The notes under the pieces: model-generated
Seen by the model: the letters and a program-made list of their open reading frames with translations, nothing else
The model's database searches: none
Told to the model about the DNA's origin: nothing
Shown here: in pieces, positions 1-10,198 of the stretch
Layout: the number at the start of each line of letters is the position of its first letter
Position numbering within the stretch: the first letter of the stretch is position 1
Translations under genes and position numbers: made by a program
DNA from: Marvania coccoides
Lineage: Eukaryota > Chlorophyta > Trebouxiophyceae > Chlorellales > Chlorellaceae
NCBI GenBank assembly: GCA_963854735.1
Contig: OY978101.1
Coordinates: forward strand, 1,302,001 to 1,366,000
DNA length: 64,000 bases
Direction of reading: 5' to 3'

Positions 1-178
1 CAGGGTGTGAAAAGCAGGAGGCAACGTTACAAGGCACGAGTAATGATTAGCGCCTACTAAGTGGGAGAACATAACCCCGAAACGAACGCATGAAATGAAA
101 AAGAAGATGAAAAAAAAATGGACATGAGAAAATAAATCAGCTGTACTGGATCCCAAACTAATAATATATAGGAACAAT

Positions 179-223
179 CCCCCCCCCCCCCCCCCCCCCC
201 CACCACCACCACCACCACCATAA
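179..223. repeat. poly-C tract followed by (ACC)n microsatellite
   Basis: About 22 consecutive C residues run directly into seven copies of ACC. It lies just beyond the stop codon of the secreted-protein gene on the minus strand, so it would fall in or past that gene's 3' UTR. The rest of the first 253 bases is AT-rich and shows no coding signal. Confidence 0.85.
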
Positions 224-253
224 ATAAAAAATCCATCGTTCATAGCACCTTGC

Positions 254-2119
254 TTAAACTTTCCAATTTTTGGGCCACACTTTGACGTCGACAAGCTGCC
301 GCTCATACGGCGACTTCACAGGCTTGGTATATGGCTCAAACTCGATCGTGTCATTTATCCAGCGATGCTTGTACGTGAAAGGGTCCTCATAGCGGGGGTA
401 GCTCACCAGCAGCGCGTATTTCTTGGCTGGATTCAGCCCCCTGGCACGCCCACAAACGGTGACTCCCCTGCCCAGTGTTCCCTTGAGCGCCAGCTTCGTG
501 GGTGGTACACAGTTTTTGCGCTTGGGACAGTAGTTTCCAAAAAGCTGGTCGTCAGTAATGTAATCAGTGGAAACGTTTTTCAGAACTGCATAATTCCATC
601 CAGGAACAACCACCCGCCCCTTCCTTTCGAACAAGAACACCGTCAGCGGCGTCTTCTTACCACCGGTGGCCTTAACTGAAATCTTCCAGTCCAGCCCCGT
701 GACGTGGGAGACGGCATACACGCGGTACGACACCGAGAAGAAAGAGAAATCGTACGAAAACTGGTTGGAGACGGCTCTGTTTGTGGGGCCAAAGAAGAGA
801 GAGTCGGACGACCTGGAGGAAAAACACGATGCACACTGAGTAAACAAATTGTATCAAAAACAGTTCAGCTGAAAATAAAGCTTTGTAATGAAATGGGAAC
901 AATCGTACATGATGGGCGTCGGCTTTGCGCTGCACTTGATCCATTCGTGCTTGAACTTCATTTTCCAGGGGACATGGTCGCCGTTGACCCCGATGTTCCC
1001 CCACTCCTCGTTCCAATATCTGTTGTTGGCAAACCATTCCCCTGCCTGGAAGTTCTGTTTGAATCGCTTGTCTGCTGCGTACCCTTGGGGCACAACGAGG
1101 GCCATGGAGCAGGATTCTGGCGCCCCCAGCCCTACGGTGCACCCAGAAGTGCTCAGACCGCGGTAGGGCAGCACAAAACCAGCCACTCCGTAGATGTCGG
1201 ATTTCCAATAATCTTGAAATTCCTGCTCAATGTTTTCCCCAAATTCGTGGCTGGAGGCGTAGAAGGGTCCCGTCAAATCATTTTTCGAGTTGGCAACTGG
1301 CCCTCCTGCATCAAGAAATGCATTGCATCTTCAGCTCAAGTTTTTGTTTTGCGTTTCTGGGCATACATTAGGGGAAAAAACGAGTTCTTTTGCATGCTGT
1401 CCCCAAGTGCGATGTAAATTTTGCTTTCTCTAGCGTACCATACAAAGAGAGGTAAGACCCGACTGCTTTCTTGGTGTTGGCATCTGAGGGCAGCGTGGCG
1501 GTGACGCGAAGGGAACAGAATGATTTGGGGTAGTCGAGATTGCGATATCCTTGGTTGTATGGATTTTCATATTTAGAAGTCATGTTTGAGTCTTGCTTTA
1601 GCTTGCTGCCCGCCATATGGCTCCAGACGCACGACTGGCCGAACATTAAACGGTGGCCCCGGCTGTATATAATGGGACCCAGACCGAATTCGCTCAGGCA
1701 GGCTTTCTAGAGAAAAGAAAAAGCGCAAAATTAATGTCTGGTGGGGAGGCATAACAATAAAGGTATAATGCAAAATCCCCCAGCCTGACCTTTGTGGTCA
1801 TGTTGCGGCACACAGGGTGGAAATCCCACCCTTCTGGCTCAATCCCTTGCTCCCTGCGAGAATAAATGGTATGGGACCGTAGCTGCTCTTTACACCATAC
1901 AATATAAGCACGTGGGTATGCAATGAACTATATCAAAAGTGTTCCCTCGGGGTGCGACAGCAGGAATTAAACAATATCATGCTTTTTGCCTGGTACCACA
2001 TGTCGGAGATGCATGTATACAAAACGTGGTGATTGTATAACGCACTTGCAATAGGGCTTGGACGCAGATGCGGCCGAAAAAAAGCAGGCCACGAGCAGAA
2101 TGATCAAGATGTATTTCAT
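254..2119 (-). CDS. Secreted protein of unknown family, 5 exons, 453 aa
   Basis: Exons on the minus strand are 2046-2119, 1790-1853, 1439-1706, 909-1305 and 254-812; all junctions are GT-AG and the phases close to an open 453-codon frame. The start was chosen because it gives a classic signal peptide (MKYILIILLVACFFSAASA) followed by a Cys-containing mature chain. Mature-region cysteines are spread across the chain (for example HPVCRNM, GQSCVWSH, TSGCTVG, PESCSM, NYCPKRKNC), and several N-x-T/S sites are present, which fits a disulphide-bonded, possibly glycosylated extracellular or vacuolar protein. No catalytic motif or known domain is recognised. A TATA-like element lies about 70 bases upstream of the ATG. 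The gene structure is well supported; the function is unknown. Confidence 0.75.
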
Positions 2120-2185
2120 TTTATTTTCGGTTCGGTGTGAGCTTCGGATGATGTTTGAACGAGAGTGAAATATACGAATAACATA

Positions 2186-2195
2186 CGTTTATAGC
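2186..2195 (-). promoter_or_regulatory. Possible TATA box of the secreted-protein gene
   Basis: GCTATAAACG on the minus strand lies about 70 bases upstream of the ATG at 2119, an ordinary position for a TATA element with a short 5' UTR. The call rests on sequence resemblance and position only. Confidence 0.35.
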
Positions 2196-2244
2196 AAAAC
2201 CGTTTTTCGAATGGACAGCGGTGCGGGGGGACGCGGTTCTTCAA

Positions 2245-2560
2245 ATCCGACATGATGGATTGCATGACGTGGCTTCGACAATTGTTGGAATTTCAGCTTG
2301 GCGTCCAATCAAGCAGTAATGCAATGCGTGTGAGAGCCACTGCGGCCTCTTTTATGCCGCTCCTATTGCTCCTGGGGATCTTTTCAGACCACGCAAGCGC
2401 TGTCCACAGCGCCGACTCTGTGGCAGTTGCCGGCCGGTTAACAGGTGCAAAAGTTGATTTAAGACCACCACCGGCATGTTACGAAGCATTCAAACACACA
2501 CAATTCTTTTTGTAAGCAGATGTGGGCCAGCTAAAAATGTAATAAAGACAGATATTTTTC
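2245..2560 (+). repeat. Copy 1 of a ~315 bp duplicated cassette (partner 10199-10514)
   Basis: From ATCCGACATG to about the end of the AATAAA-containing tail this segment matches 10199-10514 at roughly 95% identity with no internal indel in the coding part. Identity stops abruptly on both sides, and flanking DNA is unrelated. Neither terminal inverted repeats nor target-site duplications could be seen. The cassette carries a CCAAT motif, a short ORF with a signal peptide and a poly(A)-like AATAAA, so it looks like a complete miniature gene unit that was copied. Confidence 0.85.
2324..2515 (+). CDS. Small secreted peptide, copy 1 (63 aa)
   Basis: A 63-codon ORF starting at the second in-frame cluster of ATGs encodes an N-terminal signal peptide (MRVRATAASFMPLLLLLGIF... 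with a likely cleavage after DHASA) and a short mature peptide with one Cys. An upstream in-frame ATG at 2252 would give 87 residues but would bury the signal peptide, so the internal start is preferred. AATAAA follows about 26 bases after the stop. The second copy at 10279-10470 keeps the frame open. Between copies I count three silent and five replacement changes in the coding part, so there is no clear sign of strong purifying selection. It could be a real secreted peptide or merely an open frame inside a repeat. Confidence 0.45.
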   Translation: MRVRATAASFMPLLLLLGIFSDHASAVHSADSVAVAGRLTGAKVDLRPPPACYEAFKHTQFFL

Positions 2561-2754
2561 GCGGTTTTCTCACTCCTGGCCCTTATGTTTCCAGCAGCCA
2601 CATCTCTTCTTAATAAATCCATATAATGTACATCACAACGCGGAGCTAAGAGAAGAAGAAGCCACTCAAACGTGTTGCTGAGACCACAGATATATATTTT
2701 ATTTTCAGATTATTTTTCATATTCCAGGATGGGTTCAGGCAAGAATCAAGTGCA

Positions 2755-3084
2755 TCAGAACCTATAGGAACCACTTTCAGACGAATAATATGCCTGCATG
2801 GGCATCATACGTTCCCTCGTTATTGCAGAGCACTGGAGCACAGAAAAAGCGCAGCAGGCGCAATCCTGCCTGCCATTTGAAATGAGCACGCCTAAGCTCT
2901 TAATGCCGTATGTAAATTCGTTTTTGGTAATCTGCGTCTTCATTGGTATTTTAAAGAGCTCAAATTTCTCGTGATTCGGCCCGAAAGAACTTGCCTCGAC
3001 GTCCGCCGAGCAGAATGAGCTGTGCGGCGAAATCAGCTGCTTTGACGAGACTGATTGACCGCATGGGGCACATGAAGCAAAAAT
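2755..3084 (-). CDS. Candidate 3'-terminal exon of an unresolved Cys-rich gene
   Basis: The minus strand has a frame open from about 3110 to a TGA at 2755 without an ATG, so it would need an upstream exon; plausible acceptors are CAATCAG, AAAGCAG or GCACAG between 3030 and 3065. It reads as protein-like sequence: a CAPCGQ Cys pair, then SFGPNHEKFELFKIP, an ITKNEFTYGIKSLGVL stretch and a CACC cluster. A possible upstream exon (RALLIPGAQIPFSNF) lies near 3150-3215 but could not be joined with confidence. No family recognised. It may instead be a gene remnant. Confidence 0.35.
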   Translation of the reverse strand: MFASCAPCGQSVSSKQLISPHSSFCSADVEASSFGPNHEKFELFKIPMKTQITKNEFTYGIKSLGVLISNGRQDCACCAFSVLQCSAITRERMMPMQAYYSSESGSYRF

Positions 3085-3545
3085 GCATAAATTGTGACAG
3101 TTTATAAATGATTACGACACATTTTCACTACTAAACATGCCGAGGCGGCAACAAAAAATTGCTGAATGGGATTTGAGCTCCAGGTATCAGAAGGGCTCGC
3201 TTCTTTCGTCCATCGTTTCTCATCACAGCTGCACTATATAAAGAATGCAGACAGCACCACTAAACGGTGAAACAAACTCGCATGCACTCTCTCTCTCCTT
3301 CTGACAATGCAAAAATTTCCCCTCGCCGTAGTCCACTTTTGAGGCATGCATGCATTGCCAACGTATTTTGTAAATGATGGGAAGGGCAGGTAAAAATAAT
3401 AGGCGTAAAAAACCCAGTCATGTTTTATCTTGGATGAGCAGACAGCTAAACAGAAGTCAGCAGAGGTGGACTTTTTTCTCGCGTTATTGTTGCTGCAGCC
3501 GCATTTAAGCTCTTATAATTTTATATTAATATTAATCAAGCTTGA
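3085..3545. other. AT-rich spacer upstream of the CCCH gene
   Basis: No convincing complete ORF. It holds a CT-rich stretch near 3285-3305 and a good TATA box (TATATAAAG, 3235-3243, plus strand) about 300 bases before the CCCH start codon, so most of it is probably promoter and 5' UTR of that gene. Confidence 0.5.
3235..3243 (+). promoter_or_regulatory. TATA box, probably of the CCCH zinc-finger gene
   Basis: CTATATAAAG is a consensus TATA element. The next plus-strand gene starts at 3546, implying a 5' UTR of up to about 270 bases. The assignment is by position. Confidence 0.4.
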
Positions 3546-5128
3546 ATGGCTCTGTTTGCCTCTATTTTCATGGACAGCACAGCTCCAGACGCTCCCAACT
3601 TTCGCCTCCCTCCCGGGGTTGAGAGTTTTTCCGATCTGGAGCTGCTGAATGCTGCTCCTTCGTCTTCCCCTGCTCAGATCTTCGGATCTGCCGGCCCCCT
3701 GCTGGCCAATTTCAGCGAGCCGGCCTACTCAGCTGAAAACAACATTAGCTCCCCCACTCTGGCACCTCCCCTCGCGGCCGACCTGCGCGAGCGCCTCTTC
3801 ATTTATGCCCTCCAACAGGCGCAGCAAATGAGCGCGGGGCAGCTCCCTGGCAACGGCCAGGGCCTGCCAGATGGCGCTCAGTTTCAGATCTCACTGCCTC
3901 AGCTGGACACCAGCGAGCTCCTGGGCCTGCAGTCGGGCGTTAGCACGCCTCAAAGCACCCCTAGGTCCAACGGCCACGGCAGGGTTGGGCCAGGAAACAA
4001 CCCTCTGTACAAGGCAAGTTTTTCAGGTCTCTCTTGCTGCATTTGCACTCGTGGTTTGAGCTGTTTTTCACCCTCATTTCTTCTATTTGTCGCGCAGACT
4101 GAGCTGTGCCGCTCTTGGGAGGAGTTTGGCAGCTGCCGCTACGGCGTCAAGTGCCAGTTTGCCCACGGCCGCGAGGAGCTGCGCCCGCTCCAACGCCACC
4201 CCAAATACAAGACCGAGGCAGGTTTGAATGCGCCATTTCACATTTTTTTCTTTTAATCGGCACTCCCTTCATTTCCAGCTAAACGATCAGCTGATTTTCG
4301 CTCGTTTCGCATATTTCGACGCCAATGATAATCCACCTTTCCCCCCCAATATAACCCTCTTTCTCGTTTTTCTATCATCTCGTTCTCTTCCCACAGGTCT
4401 GCCGCACCTTCGCCACCACCGGCACCTGCCCCTACGGCACCCGCTGCCGCTTTGTGCACCAATCCCCTGCTCTGGCGCAGCTCCGCATCGCCACCACCGG
4501 CGGCAGCTCCACGCCCAGCCCCAAGCACGCCGCCGCCTCAGGTGCCACCAGTCCCTTCTCCAGAGCCCCTCCGTCCGCCACAGCCGCTGCTGCCGCCTCC
4601 CCGGCGGTGCAGCCGGACGAGCTGGCGCCGGCGCTTGCCGCCCTCCTGTCCCCCCGCCCCCAGTCCCGCTCCTACGGCAACCTCGCCGGGCTGGGCGGCA
4701 GCGGCGCTCTGTTTGACCCCTCCACCGCACGTACGGCTTCCCCTGCTGTGGCGCAGCCCTCGCATGGCGCCGTCTCCGCCGCCGCCGCCTTCCTCGGCAC
4801 CCAAGGACTGACCCCCTCCGCTGCCGCGGAGGTGCTGTACCACAGCCACAGCACGGGGAAGCTGCAAGCGCACCTCCAAGGCCAGCGCGAGCCGTTCCAG
4901 GGGCAGGCCTTTCTGCCGCCGCCGCCGCCTCTGCTACTGATAGGCACCAACCACTTCAGAGACGAGCCCGCTACGCCGCAACCCAGCCACATCGCGGCGC
5001 TGCAGGTGCGGCGCTCCGGTTCCGACGAGGCGCTGACCACTCCCACGGGGCAGGCGCAGTCGCCCCCCCCTAGCAGCACCCACCGCCTGCAGATCTTTGC
5101 CAACCTGGCTGACCCCGAAAACCCATGA
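3546..5128 (+). CDS. Tandem CCCH zinc-finger protein, tristetraprolin (ZFP36/TIS11) type
   Basis: Exons 3546-4013, 4098-4217 and 4397-5128 give 439 aa. The family binds AU-rich UAUUUAU elements in mRNA 3' UTRs and promotes decay. Two fingers of exact C-x8-C-x5-C-x3-H spacing ([20 protein letters not shown] and [20 protein letters not shown]) are separated by the canonical 18-residue linker, and each is preceded by the family lead-in (YKTEL, KYKTEV). These lie at about residues 160-225. The N-terminal 155 residues and the C-terminal 215 (Ala/Pro/Ser-rich) are low complexity. Both introns have GC donors (AAG|GCAAGT and GAG|GCAGGT); using nearby GT sites would break the frame. The introns cut at nearly equivalent places just before each finger. 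The family call is secure; targets in this organism are unknown. Confidence 0.93.
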
Positions 5129-6227
5129 TTTAATGGGAACTTTTGAGGTCATTTTGTCTACGGTAGCTCCCCCTCTTTGGGTTGCGCCTTTTGGCTTCTT
5201 TAGACTTGTTTACTTTAGACTTGTTTAGACTTGCATTTTGTAGCCTCGCACTCAGTGTACTAGGCTAGTAGACGTTGTTGAAGTAGAGTCGCCAGTGAAT
5301 TATTATTTTTTTGCATCGGTAGAAAGTCGTTGCATTTCCTTTAAGTAGTTTGATTTCCTCGCATTTTATTTTGTTTTTCTGGCTTGCATGCTTGTTGTTT
5401 TGCACCTTTTTCTGATGATCCCAAAAGATGTTTTCCCCTTCGATTTTTTCCTATCTTAAAAGTGATTGTGAGCGATGAAGCCTTAACCTTTTATATCTAA
5501 TATTATGTGTTGAGCGCTGCATGCAGCGGAACTTAATAAATATGTTTTTCCAATGCCTCACTTCGATTAGGGATTGTTTTGGCGGCAAATTTTTCTGCCG
5601 CAGGCTATTTTTGAGCTCAAGCCTTTTTATTTTATGCTGCTGCGGCATCCTTTTCCTGCTGCTTTTAGAAAGCAGCGGCCCTTTCTTGCATGCAGCACAT
5701 GCCCCGTGTGTTTTCCTTTCATTTATCTTGCCCAGTCGAAGAGAGAGCGTTTTGTCGGGAGAGCGAAAACGCCGTCATTAGTCTATGTTTTTATCATTGA
5801 TGCATTCCCACCCAGGCGGCCATATACTAGTATGCCGTGGGTTGTTTTTTTTTTTTTTTTTTTTCTGTCTATATACGATTAATTTCCTCTTTCTGAGGGC
5901 CTGCCAGTGTCTTGTTTGTCTTCTTGGCGTCTTTCAAGAATGTTTCGTGCATGCTTTTATTCTCCCCTATAGATCAGGGCGATCCTTGTGTAGTGCCGGT
6001 GGTTAAAAATCGAAAGTTAGAACTACTAGGAAGCCCCCTCCACAATGCAGTGGTGGGGTTGCAGTGCAATAATGAAATGAAATGACCGTGTGCGGTAAAA
6101 ATGCAGCTTAAATTTTATCCTGCAGGCGCACTCTCTAACATTTCTCGTAATCTTCTCTCAGAAAAAAGAGCGCCCGCTCGAAATCTCGTCATTATTATGC
6201 CATGGGGTAATACTGGATTGTGCATAA
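5129..6227. other. Spacer: 3' UTR of the CCCH gene and unassigned DNA
   Basis: T-rich and AT-rich sequence with repeated TTTAGACTTG motifs around 5200-5230, AATAAA near 5535 and a 17-base poly-T tract at about 5847-5865. Open frames here (for example 5521-5781) are rich in Phe/Leu/Cys from T-runs and have no coding-like codon use. I see no gene. Confidence 0.5.
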
Positions 6228-6886
6228 TTAGCGAGTAGCACTGAGGTCGACCAGGCCGGTGGCAATTGCGACCCCGAGAATCAGAAAAGGAAAGAAAATG
6301 GCGAGGACGCCAATGATAGCCAGAGGGTCCTGCAAAAAAAGAAAGGAAAAAACAACACGGCCGTTAAATTTCAACATGCTAGTAATGAATTTCGCTGATT
6401 TCCCCCTCTTGAATTTTGGGTTGGAGAGCCGTTTTATGTACCCTGAACTCACCGAGAATACGCTCTTGCCTTGACGCTCGCGTTCGCTGGTCCAGTACCT
6501 GCGCAAGGAAATATAATGGAGAGCAAATTAGAGGCGGGGCGTTGGGTGCAGGAGCGGCAGAAATTGTCGTCATTCGAGCCATGCCAACTCACTCTTCGGG
6601 CTCTTCCTCCCGCCTGAGAACTTTCTTGTCGTCAGGCCCTGCAGGATGGTGGAAAAAGGGGGTCTCGAAACTGAGCTTGCGATTCAGCCGAGATGCCAAG
6701 GTCGATTAGAGTGCAATTACCTCCCAAAGCCGCGACAACGGCGAGCTGACCGCGCTTCACATGCCCAATGCTAAAGTTCTGCGGCCGAAAAACGGGGAGA
6801 GAGCCAGCGGAGCGCTGGGACGGAGTCCTGGCCTTTTGAACAGTTCGGCCACAGACGGGCGAAGACAGGGCGAGAGTGGCGGCCAT
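6228..6886 (-). CDS. Small plastid-targeted, single-span thylakoid-type membrane protein (119 aa)
   Basis: Four exons (6721-6886, 6593-6638, 6453-6498, 6228-6329) close in phase to 119 aa. Residues 1-55 are Ala/Ser/Arg/Val-rich with almost no acids and start MAATLALSS, a typical green-lineage chloroplast transit peptide. The mature part begins with an acidic/basic segment (PDDKKVLRREEEPEEYW), then SERERQGKSVFSDP, then one strong transmembrane helix (LAIIGVLAIFFPFLILGVA) and a short tail. The EEYWTSERERQGKS-plus-helix pattern resembles small conserved thylakoid proteins of cyanobacteria and chloroplasts, but I cannot name the member. The two middle exons are each just 46 nt. It is divergent from the uL30m gene, 282 bases away. 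Confidence 0.8.
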
Positions 6887-7168
6887 TGTCTTCCTTTTTG
6901 TCCTAATAAAAAAATATGTGGTGCGATTGATCGCTGCGGGCACGTAGCTTTTACTTTCGGAAATTCGATTTATTGTGCCCAGCCGATGTTGGCATCCATT
7001 TTTTTTGCTTTTCGTTTAAAATTGATTTTATATTAACTGTCAAAAACGGTTTATCTTAACACGGAAAGGGCATTGTTTGTCTCCCACTCTAGATTTTCAA
7101 TCTTATTAATTAAATTCAGCTGCTGCGCTTCATCTTTAGGGAGTTCACAACAGATAAAACGTAGAAAA
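6887..7168. promoter_or_regulatory. Bidirectional promoter region: thylakoid protein / uL30m
   Basis: 282 bases separate two divergent start codons. The sequence is AT-rich with TTAATTAA-like stretches near 7105 and no ORF of note, so it must hold both promoters and 5' UTRs. Confidence 0.5.
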
Positions 7169-7539
7169 ATGGAGCCTTCCATCCACACACTATTTGTCAC
7201 CCTGAAGCGCAGCTTTGCCGGTACCAGGGAGTCTCATGTGAGAATTCTCAAAGCGCTGGGCCTCTCGCGACGAGAACAGACTGTGGAGCGGCTGAACAAT
7301 GAGAGCATCAGAGGAGCGATCGAGAAGGTGAGACATGCTTTGGTTTCTCTTTTTAAATTAATTTCCCCTCCTGCCGAAGCAGCCCACCGCTCACGATTTT
7401 ATTTTGATCGCAGGTGAAGCACCTGGTGACTGTGGAGACTGACGCGGCATATCAAGCAAGAAAAGCGGCGGAAGCAGCAGCAAAAGCACCACGGCCGCCC
7501 ATTCGCGTGCAGCATGGCCAACATACAACACCTCTCTGA
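7169..7539 (+). CDS. MRPL30: Mitochondrial large-subunit ribosomal protein uL30m
   Basis: Exons 7169-7327 and 7414-7539 give 94 aa. The bacterial-type L30 fold is visible end to end: LFVTLKRSFAGTRESHVRIL (beta strand and helix), ALGLSRREQTVERLNN and ESIRGAIEKVKHLVTVET, matching the L30 pattern in which a short ferredoxin-like protein binds 23S rRNA. The C-terminus adds about 28 residues (Ala/Lys/Pro-rich, ending HGQHTTPL) beyond the bacterial protein. There is no long presequence, which is common for L30m. The chloroplast ribosome lacks L30 in plants, so mitochondrial placement is inferred. The single GT-AG intron falls after AIEK. Confidence 0.88.
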
Positions 7540-7711
7540 AAATGACTTTCCCGCCCCCTGCTTTTTCCTTTTATTTAAAGTTTATTTTTCTGTTATAGTG
7601 TGTGCATATACGTGTAAGCAAGTCATATAAATTACTTTGCGAGGTAGTCAGTCGTCAGTCAGTAGTACAGTCAGGAGAAATAATTCATCGTGAGTCAGTT
7701 CTTCATTTATT

Positions 7712-8287
7712 TTATTCGAACTCTCGGTATGTTTGCACCTCTGTCAACACCTTATCCAGCTGCTCGTCGTTGTACCTCTGCAGCAGGAGGAAAAAATACA
7801 CTATTAATTGCATGCATGGATGGGAGCAGCACAAAAATACCACGGGTATGAAAAACAGCTTACATCGAGCGAAGGCACCAGCTTCTTCGCTTCCTCCGCT
7901 GTCTGTATTTGCAAGTTACACACCATCGCCAGCTCCTGCTCCGACACCCCCAGCTCAGCGAGGCACCTAAGAGCATAAAAAAGGAGGGGTTTATAAATAT
8001 AAACTTTTGACGGAAGCGGCGAAGATGAATCCAGCAAAAAGCGGCATGCGGCGCCCCGCGACGCTGACTCACATTCGCATTCGCTTCAATGTCTCTTTAT
8101 TTCTGTTTGTGGCGAACCGCTGGGTGTACTCCAGCGTCTTGGCCAGCAATTGATTGGGCTGATAATCAAGGTCCTTGGCCTTTTGCTTCAAGACGTGCTC
8201 ATCCAGCAGGACGGCCACCTCAGACACCATCAACGCCTTTTTATCGTGGAAAAATGCATCTCCGTCTTGCGGAGTTTCAGCTGCCAT
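7712..8287 (-). CDS. RPB4: RNA polymerase II subunit RPB4
   Basis: Exons 8073-8287, 7864-7966 and 7712-7777 give 127 aa. RPB4 forms the stalk with RPB7 and acts in initiation, mRNA export and decay. The diagnostic C-terminal half is present: LAKTLEYTQRFATNRNKETL, then the helix before MVCNLQIQTAEEAKKLVPSL, then RYNDEQLDKVLTEVQTYREF, matching the HRDC-like fold of the family with its TAEEAKxLxPSL signature. The length is close to that of animal and plant RPB4 (about 138-142 aa). It converges with uL30m, leaving 172 bases between stop codons. Confidence 0.92.
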
Positions 8288-8591
8288 GGTTGAAAAAAAT
8301 ATAAAAAGATTAAACAAATGTTGATTGCGTGCTGGTTTCGTATGATTTGTTTGATTGAAACGCGCACTTTATTTATTATTAATATAATCTGCACTGAGAT
8401 AAAATTTGAAGACGAAAAAAAAAAATCCTCCTCGCCGAAGTCTCTTCAGTCCATTATTAATCAATATTTTAAAAGTACGACACGATCGACTGCCTCTGCG
8501 ACGTTGAAAGCCCTTTATGCTAGCAGCTGCTCGCTCTTCACTCTTTCGAGGATACATCACTTCTCGTCCTTCCCTCCTCCCTTCCCTTGCA
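8288..8591. promoter_or_regulatory. Bidirectional promoter region: RPB4 / AP endonuclease
   Basis: 304 bases between divergent starts. AT-rich near RPB4, becoming pyrimidine-rich toward the endonuclease start. Short ORFs across it on both strands look like chance. Confidence 0.5.
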
Positions 8592-10147
8592 ATGTAAGTC
8601 CCACCCCATCGAGCATCAAATTCACGCATACACCCCATCACTGCGCTAATCACCGCGCTGCAGGGCCCCCAAACGCAAGGCAGCGACCTCTCCCGTTGGC
8701 GAAGAAGCCGAGGTCCCTGCCGCTGCGCCTGCTGAGCAGGAGCCCCAGGTCAAGAAACGCGCCGCCGCGAAGAGGGCCCCCAAGGCTCCCCCTCCTCCTC
8801 CTGGCCCGGTTTACGATCCTGCCACGATGCGCCGCCCCCGCCTGAACAGAATCGAAGAAAACACCTTCACGGTGCTCAGCTGGAATGTGGCGGGGCTGAG
8901 AGCCCTTCTAAAGAAGGTAGTTAGGGCAATCCGCCATTAAAATTTTTCTTTATCCCTCACACTGCCCTTGCAATTGTCGAAATTTTCATTTTTGGTGGAA
9001 ATTTTGTGGGCACGCAGGAGAGGTTTATTTTTTTATTTTTTTTATTTTTTTCTCGCGCGCAGGACCCCGAGGCCCTCAAGCGGCTGGTGGAGGCGGAGTC
9101 CCCCGACGTGGTGTGCCTGCAGGAGCACAAACTGCAGGACAACCACTGCTCCGATATTGCGTCCACTCTCACCGCCCTCCTGCCGGGGTGGCACCTCTCC
9201 TGGAACTGCTCCCAGGACAAAAAAGGGTACTCCGGCACCGCGCTGTTGTGCCGCGACCCCCCGCTGTCGGTGGAGAGCGGCATTGGGCTCAGTGATCACG
9301 ATGGGGAGGGTCGGGTGATAACTGCTGAGATGAAAGGAGTGTTTGTGTGCAATGTGTACGTGCCCAACAGTGGGGAGGGGCTGAAGCGGCTGGACTACCG
9401 GGTGGGGGAGTGGGACGCAAAGTTCTCGGAGTACGTGAAAGGGCTGGAGGCCAGGGGGAAGCCGGTGATTTTAACAGGCAGGTGGAGAAATTATAAATTT
9501 GGGTCATTCGATTAGCTGTGATTTTTATAAGTATCTCGGTTGGAGGGGGAAATACCATCCTCTTTTGTTTGAAGCCCTTCAGTAGCAATCCCCCCCCCCC
9601 CCCGTTGGCTAATTCAAATTTATTTTAGCTGAAAAGAAATTTATCATGCTTCCTACTTGCAGGCGACATGAACTGCGCCGCCGAGGAGATTGACATCCAC
9701 TCCCCCAAGACCAACCTGCGCTCAGCGGGGTTCACCCAGGAGGAGCGGGACAGCTTCGCAGAGCGCTACCTGCGCAACGGGCTCGTGGACTGCTTCAGGG
9801 CGCAGCACCCAGGGGTCGTAGGGGTGAGTGCAAACTTTATACTCATAAATACTCTAAAAATATTACTATAACCCCAGTTATGAAATATATCCCCGGTTAT
9901 TACTGCTGTTCATTTATTTCATGGCTGTTCTCTGGAAATAATTTCTTGACTGAACTTCCCATTCCCCCCTAATTTTCAGTACACCTACTGGGGCTACAGA
10001 TTCAACCTGAGGGCGAAGAACAAGGGGTGGCGGCTGGATTACTTTTTAGCCTCAGAGGCGCTGGCCCCCAAACTGTACGACTGCTTCCACCTGCCGGAGT
10101 TCATGGGCTCCGACCACTGCCCCCTGGGTCTGGTGGTGAAACTGTGA
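8592..10147 (+). CDS. AP endonuclease, ExoIII/APE1 family
   Basis: Exons 8592-8593 (AT of the start codon), 8664-8916, 9063-9477, 9663-9823 and 9980-10147 give 332 aa. The enzyme cleaves the backbone 5' of abasic sites in base excision repair. The N-terminal 55 residues are a basic, Ala/Pro-rich tail with nuclear-signal-like KRK and KKR clusters. The EEP fold follows: [18 protein letters not shown] (metal-binding Glu), [18 protein letters not shown] (catalytic Asp and Asn), RLDYFL, and the terminal [11 protein letters not shown] (Asp-His pair). All catalytic residues are kept. The start codon is split by intron 1 (AT|GTAAGT...CAG|G). Intron 3 has a GC donor (CAG|GCAGGT) that is forced by frame. 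The duplicated peptide cassette starts 52 bases after the stop. Confidence 0.94.
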
Positions 10148-10198
10148 GAGATGATAGAAGAGGGACATCGCAGTTTTGGAAAAAGAGGCGGTGCAGAT

